DNA of 64,000 nucleotides from Sycon ciliatum (GCF_964019385.1 NC_088653.1:9648290-9712289); one strand, 5' to 3'; counted from the stretch's first letter, positions 48,080-60,001 are shown. Made by a program: numbers and translations. Notes: a model not told the origin generated them from the sequence alone.

Positions 48080-50951
48080 GCTACAATTAAGCAAGGCAGG
48101 GATACTACAATAGTCAGTTACAATCAAGTAAGGCAGGGATACTACAATAGTCAGCTACAATCACGCAAGGCAGGGATACTACAATAGTCAGTTACAATCA
48201 AGCAAGGCAGGGATACTGCAATAGTCAGCTACAATCAAGCAAGGCAGGGATACTGCAATAGTCAGCTACAATCAAGCAAGGCAGGGATACTACAATAGTC
48301 AGCTAGAATCAAGCAAGGCAGGGATACTACAGTAGTCAGCTACAATCAAGCAAGGCAGGGATACTACAATAGTCAGCTACAATCAAGCAAGGCAGGGATA
48401 CTACAATAGTCAGCTACAATCAAGCAAGGCAGGGATACTGCAATAGTCAGCTACAATCAAGCAAGGCAGGGATACTACAATAGTCAGTTACAATCAAGCA
48501 AGGCAGGGATACTGCAATAGTCAGCTACAATCAAGCAAGGCAGGGATACTACAATAGTCAGCTACAATCAAGCAAGGCAGGGATACTACAATAGTCAGTT
48601 ACAATCAAGCAAGGCAGGGATACTGCAATAGTCAGCTACAATCAAGCAAGGCAGGGATACTACAATAGTCAGCTACAATTAAGCAAGGCAGGGATACTAC
48701 AGTAGTCAGTTACAATCAAGCAAGGCAGGGATACTACAGTAGTCAGGTACAATCAAGCAAGGCAGGGATACTACAGTAGTCAGCTACAATTAAGCAAGGC
48801 AGGGATACTACAGTAGTCAGTTACAATCAAGCAAGGCAGGGATACTGCAATAGTCAGCTACAATCAAGCAAGGCAGGGATAATACAGTGGTCAGCTACAA
48901 TCAAGCAAGGCAGGGATACTGCAATAGTCAGCTACAATCAAGCAAGGCAGGGATACTACAGTAGTCAGCTACGATCAAGCAAGGCAGGGATACTACAATA
49001 GTCAGTTACAATCAAGCAAGGCAGGGATACTGCAATAGTCAGCTACAATCAAGCAAGGCAGGGATACTGCAATAGCTACAATCAAGCAAGGCAGGGATAC
49101 TACAATAGTCAGCTACAATCAAGCAAGGCAGGGATACTACAATAGTCAGTTACAATCAAGCAAGGCAGGGATACTGCAATAGTCAGCTACAATCAAGCAA
49201 GGCAGGGATACTACAATAGTCAGCTACAATCAAGCAAGGCAGGGATACTGCAATAGTCAGTTACAATCAAGCAAGGCAGGGATACTACAGTAGTCAGTTA
49301 CAATCAAGCAAGGCAGGGATACTGCAATAGTCAGTTACAATCAAGCAAGGCAGGGATACTACAATAGTCAGCTACAATCAAGCAAGGCAGGGATACTACA
49401 ATAGTCAGCTACAATCAAGGAAGGCAGGGATACTACAATAGTCAGCTACAATCAAGCAAGGCAGGGATATTACAATAGTCAGGTACAATCAAGCAAGGCA
49501 GGGATACTACAATAGTCAGTTACAATCAAGCAAGGCAGGGATACTGCAATAGTCAGCTACAATCAAGCAAGGCAGGGATACTACAATAGTCAGCTACAAT
49601 CAAGCAAGGCAGGGATACTGCAATAGTCAGCTACAATCAAGCAAGGCAGGGATACTACAATAGTCAGTTACAATCAAGGAAGGCAGGGATACTACAATAG
49701 TCAGCTACAATCAAGCAAGGCAGGGATACTACAATTGTCAGCTACAATCAAGCAAGGCAGGGATACTACAATAGTCAGTTACAATCAAGCAAGGCAGGGA
49801 TACTGCAATAGTCAGCTACAATCAAGCAAGGCAGGGATACTACAATAGTCAGTTACAATCAAGCAAGGCAGGGATACTGCAAAAGTCAGCTACAATCAAG
49901 CAAGGGAGGGATACTACAATAGTCAGCTACAATCAAGCAAGGCAGGGATACTGCAATAGTCAGTTACAATCAAGCAAGGCAGGGATAATACAGTGGTCAG
50001 CTACAATCAAGCAAGGCAGGGATACTACAATAGTCAGCTACAATTAAGCAAGGCAGGGATACTACAGTAGTCAGTTACAATCAAGCAAGGCAGGGATAAT
50101 ACAGTGGTCAGCTACAATCAAGCAAGGCAGGGATACTGCAATAGTCAGCTACAATCAAGCAAGGCAGGGATACTACAGTAGTCAGCTACAATCAAGCAAG
50201 GCAGGGATACTGCAATAGTCAGCTACAATCAAGCAAGGCAGGGATACTACAAACGTCAGCTACAATCAAGCAAGGCAGGGATACTACAATAGTCAGCTAC
50301 AATCAAGCAAGGCAGGGATACTGCAATAGTCAGCTACAATCAAGCAAGGCAGGGATACTACAATAGTCAGTTACAATCAAGCAAGGCAGGGATACTACAA
50401 TAGTCAGTTACAATCAAGCAAGGCAGGGATACTGCAATAGTCAGCTACAATCAAGCAAGGCAGGGATACTACAATAGTCAGCTACAATCAAGCAAGGCAG
50501 GGATACTACAATAGTCAGTTACAATCAAGCAAGGCAGGGATACTGCAATAGTCAGCTACAATCAAGCAAGGCAGGGATACTACAATAGTCAGTTACAATC
50601 AAGCAAGGCAGGGATACTACAATAGTCAGCTACAATCAAGCAAGGCAGGGATACTGCAATAGTCAGCTACAATCAAGCAAGGCAGGGATACTACAGTAGT
50701 CAGGTACAATCAAGCAAGGCAGGGATACTGCAATAGTCAGCTACAATCAAGCAAGGCAGGGATACTACAGTAGTCAGCTACAATCAAGCAAGGCAGGGAT
50801 ACTGCAATAGTCAGCTACAATCAAGCAAGGCAGGGATACTGCAATAGCTACAATCAAGCAAGGCAGGGATACTACAGTAGTCAGTTACAATCAAGCAAGG
50901 CAGGGATACTACAATAGTCAGCTACAATCAAGCAAGGCAGGGATACTACAT
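48080..50951. repeat. 37-bp minisatellite, block 2 (~77 copies)
   Basis: Same unit and variants as block 1. Variant units recur in short series (GTT/TGCAAT followed by GCT/TACAAT units), suggesting ~111-bp higher-order repeats in places. Two shortened units (missing gtcag) occur near 49073 and 50846, evidence of segmental duplication within the array. Confidence 0.97.
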
Positions 50952-50979
50952 AAACAGTCAGGTAGGGCGACAACAAGAT

Positions 50980-51250
50980 GCTAAACTGACTGAGGTACTG
51001 AGACATTGAACGACCTGACAACTAGCTCCAACGAATCTACGAATTGAAAAATACCAACCTTCTTATATCACTTGGAAGGTCCAATGAGGGGAAGGAAACG
51101 CAACAAAGATGTGCTCAAGGTATATCCCACGGGAGCAAAGAACGTCGAAAGCTACAACTTGATAAGGAGATTGGTAAGACCATTGGACAAGCCGGTCTGA
51201 CTACAACTCAACAACGCGAATCAACCAATGACGAATTACGTTATTTTCTC
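50980..51250 (+). repeat. Family D element fragment
   Basis: gaggtactgagacattgaac...cttggaaggtccaa...gggaaggaaacgcaac matches 10700-10960 with divergence. It has no ends and no coding. Confidence 0.6.
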
Positions 51251-51277
51251 TGTCCAATGCCATACTTGAAGTATGCA

Positions 51278-53231
51278 TTAAGAGAGCATGTCTGAGAAAA
51301 CCAGAACATAATGCAAGTCGATCTCTCAGATTTCGCTCAAATTTTGTAGGTAGGTTTGCTTTGGGGTGTATATCGACATTCCAAAGCCCGCACAACATCT
51401 TTTGAAGGGAACCATGAAATTGGCATACCCCTCAACATTGGCCCAATATTGGCACGATTTATGGGTCTACAAACGAGCTACGCCACAGCGTACACGAACA
51501 AGCTACGAACAAAACTCCATCAATTCAACATTACCTCACCTTAGAAGAGTTCTTGGGGCCGCAGCACCACTTAGCCACGCCAGCATCCCAGAAGACGAGG
51601 GCAATCATCTCTTGACGCCACAAATGATCGTCTTCAAAATAGCCCAATTACAAGCGCTGATAAAACTGCGAGCTACGACCTCAATTAGCAAACACTATAC
51701 ACCGGCAGATAGTAGAACACCTCTTCTAGCACTGAGGACATGTCCCCCATCATCCTTTTTGGGTTTTCTTGAAATAAACAATTTTGAATTTTTCCACTCG
51801 ACCATTCTGAAATACGGCTCATACCTGCGCAGGAAAGCTCGCCCATCCGCGACGTCTAGTCAGCAATTTCTACTCTAACACAACCCAACGCTGCAGAACA
51901 AAGTGTATTGTTGACTCTGACAAGGAAAAGCAGCGGTGATCACTTGTCACTCCAAACGACAAGATTCTCCTTGCGCCACCAACATTTTTCGGTGCACCAG
52001 TTGATGCAAAAGTGACTGAATTTTGCGTGTAGTTTGTGGATTTTACTGCAAGAGGAATGAAGAAATCACGTGCATCGTGACGTAGGATAATGCTTTCTGG
52101 TGCACGACACAATGCACATGATCACGATCGTTCCCGAGGAGCTTTTCGAAACGGACCATGAGGGAGGAGGTAAGATGCATTATATTTCTTGCATGCTCTG
52201 CTCAGAACATTCAGACACTATCGTTATAGCACTGGCAGTATTGCATTGGCAAGAATTCTTTGAGATATTTCCTCTTGCAGTAAGAACAGGGATGCATTTT
52301 TTCACACTAACCTCGCTCATCCAATCTAGATCAATGGGTGATCCATGTAAGTGCAGATGCGCTTGATCAAGGCGACTCGGAACAACTGCTGAACCGTGAT
52401 CTTCGAGACCTGGCATTCTTGTGTCACGAAGCACGTGATTTCATCATTCCTCTTGCAGTAAAATCCAAAAACTACACGCCAAAATTCAGTCACTTTTGCA
52501 TCAACTGTTGCACCGAAAAATGTTGGTGGCGCAAGGAGAAGCTTGTCGTTTGGAGTGACAAGTGATCACCGCTGCTTTTCCTTGTCAGAGTCAACAATAC
52601 ACTTTGTTCTGCAGCGTTGGGAGTGGTGTTGGAGTAGAAATTGCTGACTAGACGTCGCGGAGGGGCGAGCTTTCCTACGCAGGTATGAGTTTGGACGTAT
52701 TTCAGAATGGTCGAGTGGAAAAATTCAAAATTGTTTATTTCAAGAAAACCCAAAAAGGATGATGGGGGACATGTCCTCAGTGCTAGAAGAGGTGTTCTAC
52801 TATCTGCCGGTGTATAGTGTTTGCTAATTGAGGACGTAGCTCGCAGTTTTATCAGTGCTTGTAATTTGGCTATTTTGAGGACGATCATTTGTGGCGTCAA
52901 GGGATGATTGCCCTCGTCTTCTCGGATGCTGGCGTGGCTAAGTGGTGCTGCCCCAAGAACTCTTCTAAGGTGAGATAATGTTGGCTTGATGGAGTTTTGT
53001 TCGTAGCTCGTTCTTGTGCGCTGTGCCGTGGCTCGTTTGTAGACCCATAAATCGTGCCAATATTGGGCCAATATTGAGGGGTATGCCAATGTCATGGTTC
53101 CCTTCAAAGATTTTCCGCGGGCTTTGGAATGTCGATCTACATCCCAAAGCAAACCTACCTGCAAAATTTGAGCGAAATCTGAGAGATCAACTTGCACATA
53201 TGTTCTGGTTTTCTCAGACATGCTCTCTTAA
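51278..53231. mobile_element. Foldback element with ~806-bp inverted arms
   Basis: Arms 51278-52083 and 52424-53231 are inverted copies (roughly 90% identical by eye) around a 340-bp centre. Tips read ttaagagagcatgtctgaga. Both arms give partly matching frames (WHDLWVYKRAT; SFLGFLEINNFEFFHSTILK). The minus-strand one is open for 243 residues, but no domain is recognised and the frame may be incidental. A rearranged relative lies at 54700-55860. Confidence 0.8.
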
Positions 53232-53469
53232 ATATATTGTACAATTTTCGGATCACGAGACATAGTTTGGCTCCGCTATTATGTGTTGAAATCTCAGGAA
53301 CCGTTGATCGCAGCGCTTCCTGGATGGGTTCTACGGCACGCGAGTTTTCTCTTCGGCATAGATAGTTGGATCGTTAAATTTGAGCTAGTTTTGACCGAGT
53401 TACCATGGTTACGGCTTGTTGAAGTCTCAACGTCGTGTGTGTATAATTCTACACATTCAAGTATGGGGC
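53232..53469. other. No gene seen
   Basis: Short intronic stretch between the foldback element and a LINE tail. Confidence 0.5.
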
Positions 53470-53785
53470 GGCTCTCAAAGGGTTAATGGGAGTTGTGATA
53501 ATTCTCAGAACGAGCATTAGAAAAGTCATTAATGCTGCTACCCGCGGTCAAGCTTCAGCCGCTCTGAACCTACCCAGAGCTACGTCTCGTTACGGCCTGA
53601 ATGCTATTTCATTTTTGGCAGCAGACAGATGGAACATGCTTCCACCTGGATGTCGTCAAGCTAAGCCCCTTTCTGCATTTGTCACAAGCACCAAGTCATT
53701 CCTAGGGTTCCCAGTAAAAAGGCAACGCCTGTTGGGAGTTCCCTAGTAAAATAATAAATTCTACTACTACTACTACTATTAGTTT
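53470..53785 (+). mobile_element. LINE 3' fragment with (CTA)n tail
   Basis: The plus strand reads NLPRATSRYGLNAISFLAAD, then RWNMLPPGCRQAKPLSAFVT, the C-terminal tail pattern of CR1/L2-like RTs. It ends in a short UTR and a (CTA)n microsatellite at about 53761-53779, as expected for a LINE 3' end. Confidence 0.65.
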
Positions 53786-53902
53786 CTTGAATCTGCAAAG
53801 TATTCAAAATCAACTGCTGTTCTGGTTTACAAAGCTATGTGCAATGTTTACTAAGAGGTCTGTTTTACTTTCTTGTTGATTGACCATTGTTCATTCTACC
53901 AG

Positions 53903-54025
53903 GACAACAGGACATGTCTGGACAGTGCAGTAGCAAGTGATTACAGCTTTTGGGCTGAGCCTGCGGCTAGACTAAGGGCAATTATCCGCTATCTTGAGAG
54001 CAAGTACCCAGAGGAGCAGAAGAAG
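53903..54025 (+). CDS. Host gene exon: last ankyrin repeat and linker
   Basis: A 123-nt phase-0 exon between acceptor tctaccag and donor GTAAGC. It encodes 41 residues: DNRTCLDSAVASDY, a degenerate ankyrin start, then a helical stretch RLRAIIRYLESKYPEEQKK. It is in phase with 26733-26831 before and 57204-57272 after. The charged helix marks the transition from the repeats to the Roc domain. Confidence 0.75.
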
Positions 54026-54699
54026 GTAAGCACAACTTAGAAGAAAAGAAAAAATACATCAAAATGAATTTCCCATTCGAAAACTTGCGTAACCAATGAG
54101 GTAACAATATCACTATATTCCCTCCTGACACTCACACATTGTGTCCCTGCTGCAAACACCGCTTTTGATTCACCAAATATTCAGGCATGGCTCAGTATCA
54201 GGTTACTGGTTCAAACTAATGATGGGTTATACCCAAACATTTAGTGACCCAAAAGTGACGTTCGCAGCAGAAACGTCCCGGTGTGGGTGTTTGGAATGAG
54301 TGCAATAATGCAGTTTACTAAGACTGCGGAAAGGATGCAATAGTTTCAAATATTAATAGCAATGAGTACACTCAAACGCCTCTTATCCGGACGCCTCAGA
54401 TACTGGCACGCCTCTCTACCGGGCACCTTTAGCTTGAGTTCCTATGGCACAACTGCTTCCAATTTGGGGGTTTGAATTATTATTCGTGTACACTAGTGTC
54501 AATTTATCACTGCCCACCTGTGCAATTCACTCATTTTCATCAAGACATTATATTTTATCCTGAATATGCGTAATATGTGCCAAAAACATTTCTTCAAAAA
54601 GCGGTATAATACATGGCAGACGAGCTGTCCTGAGATAACGGAAAACCTGAGATACGGGCAGTGACGTTCTAGCTCATACTGAATCGCTCACTCCAGCAA
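54026..54699. other. Intronic sequence, no gene seen
   Basis: AT-rich, without repeats or coding signals that I can assign. Confidence 0.5.
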
Positions 54700-55860
54700 T
54701 AATATTTAGTAAAAGAGAACATATCAGAGAAAACCAGAAATTTTGTGCAAGTCGCTCTCTCCAATTTCGCTCAAATGTTGCAGGTAAGTTTCCTTTGGGG
54801 TGTAGATCGACTGTGCAAATCACGAGCCCCGTGACACCAGATTTCCAGGTCTCGTAGATCACGGTTAATCAGTTATTCTGAGTCACCTTGATAAAGAGTA
54901 CGTGCACTTACAAGGATCACCTGTTGATATTTAGATTGGATCACATGCATTTTGATGCCCGGCTTAAGAGCACGCTGGTCGCGTTGTAGGCCTTCCAACC
55001 GGGACTTTTTCTCAACATGCAGCACAGAGACTAGGGTAAGTAGGGGCCAAATTGCGTTGTTCATCACGTAAGAAATATGTGATGTGGGCACGTCACGTAC
55101 CACATGGAACCAGTGTAGCCTGTGCTGGTCAACTCCAAGCGACCTTGATGGCATGCTCGATGGTCATTCCTTGCTGTTGCAGATCTACATCAAGCATCAG
55201 CATGTAAACTAGCCACGGTTCCTGTTGACCCATGTTCGGGGTGTTCGAGGTTAGGGTGAAATATGCATACAGACAGCTTCGCCAATAACGACTGCTGATA
55301 TAACGAAAATTCGTGAATAACGACAGAATTTCCATGCCCAGAACAAAGTCCCATCCCATGTAATACATAATAGTGAGACTTTGGGTATAACGACATTTTG
55401 CGAATAAGGACACCTTTTTGACGCCCACCGAGTGTCGTTAAAAGCGAAGTTGACTGCACCTGTTCTCACTGCAAGAGGACATATCTCGAAGAAGTCTTGC
55501 CAATGCAATACTGCTAGCGCTGTAACGATAGTGGCTGCGGGTTCTGAGCAGAGCATGCAGGAAATATGATGTGTCTTACCTCCTCCATTATGGTCCGTTT
55601 CGAATAGCACATCAGGAACGATCGTGATCGTGTGCATTGTGTTGTGAACCGGAAATCATTATTCTACATCATGAAGCATGTGATTTCATCATTCCTCTTG
55701 CGGTAAAGTTCAAAAACTACATGCCAAACAGTCACTTTTTGCATCAAATGTTGCACCGAAAAATTGTGGTGGCGCAAGGAGAAGCTTGTCGTTTGGAGTG
55801 ACAAGTTGTCACCGCTACTTTTCCTTGTCAGAGTCAACAATACACTTCGTTTTGCAGCTG
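54700..55860. repeat. Second, rearranged copy of the foldback family
   Basis: 54712-54815 matches the arm tips at 51283-51375. 55440-55640 matches, inverted, 52100-52285 in the centre of the 51-kb copy. 55670-55858 matches 52430-52615. A minus frame at 55251-55637 repeats the TIVPDVLFETDHNGGGK pattern of the plus frame at 52100. The middle (54830-55430) is not shared. Confidence 0.65.
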
Positions 55861-56135
55861 GTCTACAAAGCCGAAGTGACACGCCGTAATGTTAACCCAG
55901 CACGTGTGTACTTCAGAGCGACAGAGCCAACGTTCAAGACCCGGTACGGAAACCACAAGGACACATTCAACCACGAGCAGAGACGAAAGAGCACCGAACT
56001 ATCCAAGTATGTCTGGAAATTGACGGAGAGACAGGAAGACTACTCGATCCAGTGGAGTATTTCAGAACGAGCACAAGCCTACAGCAACATCAGCAAGAGG
56101 TGCCAACTTTGCCTCTCGGAGAAGTTCCGATCATA
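55861..56135 (+). pseudogene. GIY-YIG endonuclease domain fragment of a retroelement
   Basis: The plus strand reads LVYKAEVTRRNVNPARVYFR, then TFKTRYGNHKDTFNHEQRRK, STELSKYVWKL and KRCQLCLSEKF. This is a GIY-YIG-type nuclease (R and H of the second helix present, degenerate first strand) of the kind fused to reverse transcriptases in Penelope-like elements. No RT is attached, and the left side is the foldback repeat. It is a different lineage from the 17-kb element. A hammerhead-like core lies 590 bp downstream on the same strand. Confidence 0.65.
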
Positions 56136-56299
56136 ATCGCGGATAGAGAAACATGCCTCAACAAGAGAAGCGAGCTTATCGAAGTGTAGACATGCCAGCA
56201 AATTCTCGCTCCCAAACTACACCGGGGTCACATGATAAGATATGCGGTGTTCCCACACACACACGCGCACGCACGCACGCACACAAGCACGCACGCCCG

Positions 56300-56350
<51 letters not shown>

Positions 56351-57203
56351 CCACACACAAACACACACTCTATCTCTCTCTCTCTCGTGCACACACATGT
56401 ACACCCTCACTCTTTCACTCTCACACCAAACCACATATTGCGCCATTACCCACACTGGTATCTGCTATGTAACACATATTACCCAGCCCTTTGGCGTGAC
56501 ACAACTACCACTGAAACCTACTTAATTCCTGCGTCGGTTCTACATGTATCTCCCATCTTGGTTATAGCAATATACCTCAGCCATGACACTTGCATTCATA
56601 TTAGGCACAGTGTATTCCAGCGCTGATGTTATCTCCTCAAGCTTCGTGGTTGCAGCACTGCCTTAGCCTACATTACAGATACCCTATATAACTAGCGAAT
56701 AGTATTATTATGTTTTATCGTCTGATGAGTGTTTTTTGAAACACGAAACTCGGAGTTGCGAGAAAGGTTTTGGTCTCTGGTTTTCTGCTTCGTGTGGTAT
56801 TAAGTTAAGGGGGCGTTAGAATTATCTTCATCAACTGTTCGAACAATTTTTTTAAAGAGATTAGTTGAAGCGTCCCATTGGAACGGTTTCTATCATTTTA
56901 GAGTTTTCAGTTGAATTGTCGATGACGTCCGATAAGATTGACCATGACCACGCACAACGTGACGTTGCTATTCCAAACTCTTCGGAAAAAGCATGACAAG
57001 TCGAACAAGCCCTAAGTGAATAGCCTCAAAGAAAAGTATTTTTTCTGCTCAAGCTACCCTGTGCGTGACCGTCTTTCCTGGCACCTCACTTCACTCCAAC
57101 CCTGTTTCTCTACGGACGATTCTCTACCAACCACCTGTCCTCTTCCCTATTCCTACTTGTACATATGTCATTGTTTTTCCTGTGTGTTCTATTGGCAATG
57201 TAG
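56136..57203. other. Intronic sequence with (CA)n microsatellite
   Basis: CA repeats and related low complexity at about 56255-56395. The remainder has no coding signal except the hammerhead-like core listed separately. Confidence 0.7.
56722..56748 (+). ncRNA. Hammerhead ribozyme-like core
   Basis: CTGATGA, then GTGTTT/AAACAC forming a 6-bp stem II with a TTTG loop, then GAAA. All core nucleotides are present. Downstream CTCGGAGTTGCGAG could supply stem III. Stem I is not obvious. It is probably part of the Penelope-type relic upstream. Confidence 0.6.
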
Positions 57204-57272
57204 GTAATGGAAATTATTCGACGTGCCGCTGCCAAGGAGACTGCTGACCCTCACAACCGTCGTTTTCTTCAG
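57204..57272 (+). CDS. Host gene exon: linker before the Roc domain
   Basis: A 69-nt phase-0 exon (acceptor caatgtag, donor GTAATA) encoding VMEIIRRAAAKE and then TADPHNRRFLQ, 23 residues. It is supported mainly by reading-frame and phase agreement with the exons on both sides (...EEQKK before, LEEFYSEG after) and by the charged helical character. A donor of GTAATA is weaker than the others. A family D element begins a few bases downstream. Confidence 0.65.
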
Positions 57273-57274
57273 GT

Positions 57275-57853
57275 AATAGAAAGCACATAATGTTATGAGT
57301 TATGACTAAGTTTCCACCGGTGTAACCAGATAATTATACCGTCAGCAAGTGTGACAAAGGGCACAAAACTGACCAGGAGTACTTAGCTTAAAAACTGACA
57401 AGGAATGCTCAGATTCCCCTTCCATGTTTACAATAATAAACTTGAACCTCCCAATTTGGGTGGTCTGTTACTTTGCGTCGTTGGGTTGTAGTAAAACCGT
57501 TACGTCCAATTGTCTTACTAGTGAAGTCTTTATACAGTAACGTTCGGCATTCTTTGTTGCTGTGGGACAAAGCCCGTGCTCATCTTCATTGCGCTTTCCT
57601 TCCCCTCTTTAGATATTTCCTTACCTGAGCCTCCCAAGTTGGAAGGTTGTTGGTTTACACCTCTTAGATGTGTTGGAGTGAGGTGTTAGTTCGTTGAATG
57701 TCTCAGTACTCCTTGTCAGTTTTGTGCCCTGTTGTCGCATATGCTGACGGTGTATTACGTGGCTGCACTGTGGGACAGTTGGTTATCACTTGTAACATTT
57801 TGCCCTTTCTTTATTTTTTACATGATTACATTGGCTAAAGATCCGAGCTCTTC
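57275..57853. mobile_element. Family D DNA element, longest copy
   Basis: The left end (cataatgttatgagttatgac) and right end (gtcacttgtaacattttgccc... to ggctaaagatccgagctc) are inverted relatives of the 11164-11371 MITE tips. The inside holds sub-repeats that are themselves inverted (ggcacaaaactgac near 57359 and gtcagttttgtgccc near 57715). It is non-coding. It abuts the splice donor of the preceding exon. Confidence 0.7.
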
Positions 57854-58019
57854 AGGTTAAGTCTTTATTATCTTTTATACTGAGTATTCCAAGTATCCCG
57901 TTGCTATGGAGAGTATCGTGGCAATTGAGGTCATTCACTGATGTTATGTACTTGGTCCGGCTCATCGCCATTGTCGCTTATCCCCGACGAACTTTTTGAC
58001 AGGTAAAACCCAGTCCAAT

Positions 58020-58640
58020 CACGATATCTAACTTACTTTTGCTTGGGAGGTCGTGATGGCAAGATCAAAGTAGGCACCAAAGAAAAAATGATCGCGACTA
58101 GCGCTTTGAATCGCGATGTATTCGACTTTTTTGGGAAGTGGGAATCTGGCCATTCACTGTCTGTGTTGCCAAAAGCCAAGCTCAGCGACCCGAAGACCGG
58201 AACTGTAGCAGGTGCAACTGACATCCTGGTGCGGAGAGCGTGACAGGCACGAGTGCACGGCAGAAGAGTATAAGCATCATGATGAAGAAGAAAGGTGTTT
58301 TTGATGCGATGTGCCCGGCCGACCTGTTGGTTGTTCCTTCTCTTGGTGGACCTAGCAGCCGCATTACAAGAGTCGTGGCCCGCCTATCCAAGGAGCGTAT
58401 GACACCTGTCTGGAGAGGCCTGTATGCCTCATTTGAAGGCTTTGTTGAAACACGCTGTGGTGACACACAGGTCACACTGCCCACGATTCCTTCAAGCACC
58501 GAAGTGACAGACACAACTGTTTCTTTCCCATTGCTGCCATACGATAGGCTGAGAACGCAAGAGATACTCTACCAGTCTACGCCAGCAGCTAGACACCAGT
58601 TGAGTGAACTTTGGACCTGTATTACTAGTGTGAGTGCAAG
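58020..58640 (+). other. Unassigned coding-like region
   Basis: Two overlapping plus-strand frames: 58043-58243 (66 aa, ending GTVAGATDILVRRA) and 58240-58713 (157 aa, with CPADLLVVPSLGGPSSRITR and a VSFPLLPYDRLRTQEILYQS stretch). The residue composition looks like real protein up to about 58640, and the two may be one reading interrupted by a frameshift. I do not recognise the family. It is not needed for the host gene, whose phases already agree across this interval. Confidence 0.35.
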
Positions 58641-59544
58641 AACGCGCTCCTTCGCTGATTTATTTCGTGCATTTTGCTTACCTTGCTTCCTTTCTTCGAC
58701 TCGCTTCACCTGATTCCATTGCTGACATTTTTTTCTTGTGGCAGAGAGTATTCATGTATCATGCTTCCTCACTATGTCTGTTTGAAATTTCACAGAGCGG
58801 TAAAAAACTCCTGTTCTTAGTGGCGAAAGATAAGCGACAATTGCGATGAGCCGGACGAAGTACATAGTAATTGTTAAAAATGGATGAAGTTTCGTTTTCA
58901 ATCCGTGCATATGGTAAAAAGTCGTCTGTACTTTCAATACGTTTCACAAAGCTATCACCGACTCATTCGATGTCCACCATCCTAGTGTTGAAAGTAGCAA
59001 GAATCTTTATAGATTCATTTCCTGCTTGTGTTTAAATTCAGGCAAGTACATGTGTGCAGTGGATGCCGCTTTCCGAAAGAACCATATAGCATGTGGACAA
59101 GCTGATCTTCTCATTTACATTGTCCGATTCATAAAAATATTCATCTCCACTTAAGAAATGTGCTCCTCACATACTTTACTGTCAAACAGATGAACACTGC
59201 CAACTATGGAGCATTATCATCTTCACAGCCTTTAAGGAAAAGTTGCCTTCAATACTTATATCCAGTAATTATTATTCTTTACTAAGAAAATGGTGGGCAT
59301 CACGCAACTGCGTTATAAAGGAAAGGGGGTTTATCAACTGACAACCCCTCTATTCAGTTGCTATTCACAGTGAGTGGCCCGAAACGTCACAATTTTTTGA
59401 CGTCACTAATACAGAATTTTCATCCAGCGCATGCGCCAAGTGTGAATAGCAACTGCATAAAGTGGTTGTAAGTTCACGAGCCCCCTATTCTTTAATTGTT
59501 GTGCTTGTGTGAATGAAGCTGAAGACACCACTGCAGCTGTACTT
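58641..59544. other. Intronic sequence, no gene seen
   Basis: AT-rich, with nothing recognised apart from a direct copy (59513-59545) of sequence found inverted in the centre of the hammerhead palindrome. Confidence 0.5.
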
Positions 59545-59780
59545 ATGGTTGATAAATATGGTGGTAAAGACACACCTGGCAATATGGCGGTAAACACACG
59601 CCTGCCCACACACGCTCCCTAGGCTGCAAAGTTCTGGCACAGAGCTCTCCTTCTCACCACCACCACCATCAGTTCGCGCCTGGCGCCTGGTCGATGCATG
59701 GCTGGCGGTATCCGGCATAGCAGGCTGGTACATCAAGTAGCGCATGGTACATAGATGATGACACAGCAACGATATAGCTT

Positions 59781-59824
59781 GATTGCGATGTACGTTTCGT
59801 CCCCGCTGGACTCATCAGGCAATC
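59781..59824 (-). ncRNA. Hammerhead ribozyme, minus-strand copy
   Basis: The minus strand reads stem I GATTGC, core CTGATGA, stem II GTCC/GGAC with an AGCGG loop region, GAAA, a short stem III region (CGTACA), then TC and stem I' GCAATC. All core bases are present. Stem III differs from the plus-strand copy by one base, which weakens it. Confidence 0.8.
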
Positions 59825-59957
59825 TTCTTCTTGGATGTCTTCATACGGAGCTTGACTCGGAGCTTGACTCATATTTATCAACCATAAGTACAGCTGCAGT
59901 GGTGTCTTCAGCTTCATTCTCCCGAGTCAAGCTCCGTATGAAGACATCCAAGAAGAA

Positions 59958-60001
59958 GATTGCCTGATGAGTCCAGCGGGGACGAAACGTACGTCGCAAT
60001 C
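59958..60001 (+). ncRNA. Hammerhead ribozyme, plus-strand copy, complete by eye
   Basis: GATTGC (stem I), CTGATGA, stem II GTCC/GGAC, GAAA, stem III CGTACG minimal hairpin, then the GTC-type cleavage triplet and GCAATC (stem I'). The two stem I strands pair perfectly over 6 bp. The predicted self-cleavage is after 59995. This is a textbook type I layout with a very short stem III, as in retrozymes and Penelope-like elements. Confidence 0.85.

Noticed and set aside
45942-50951. CRISPR-like array (regular 37-bp units)
   Set aside because: The units are head-to-tail without unique spacers, in an animal genome. It is a minisatellite.
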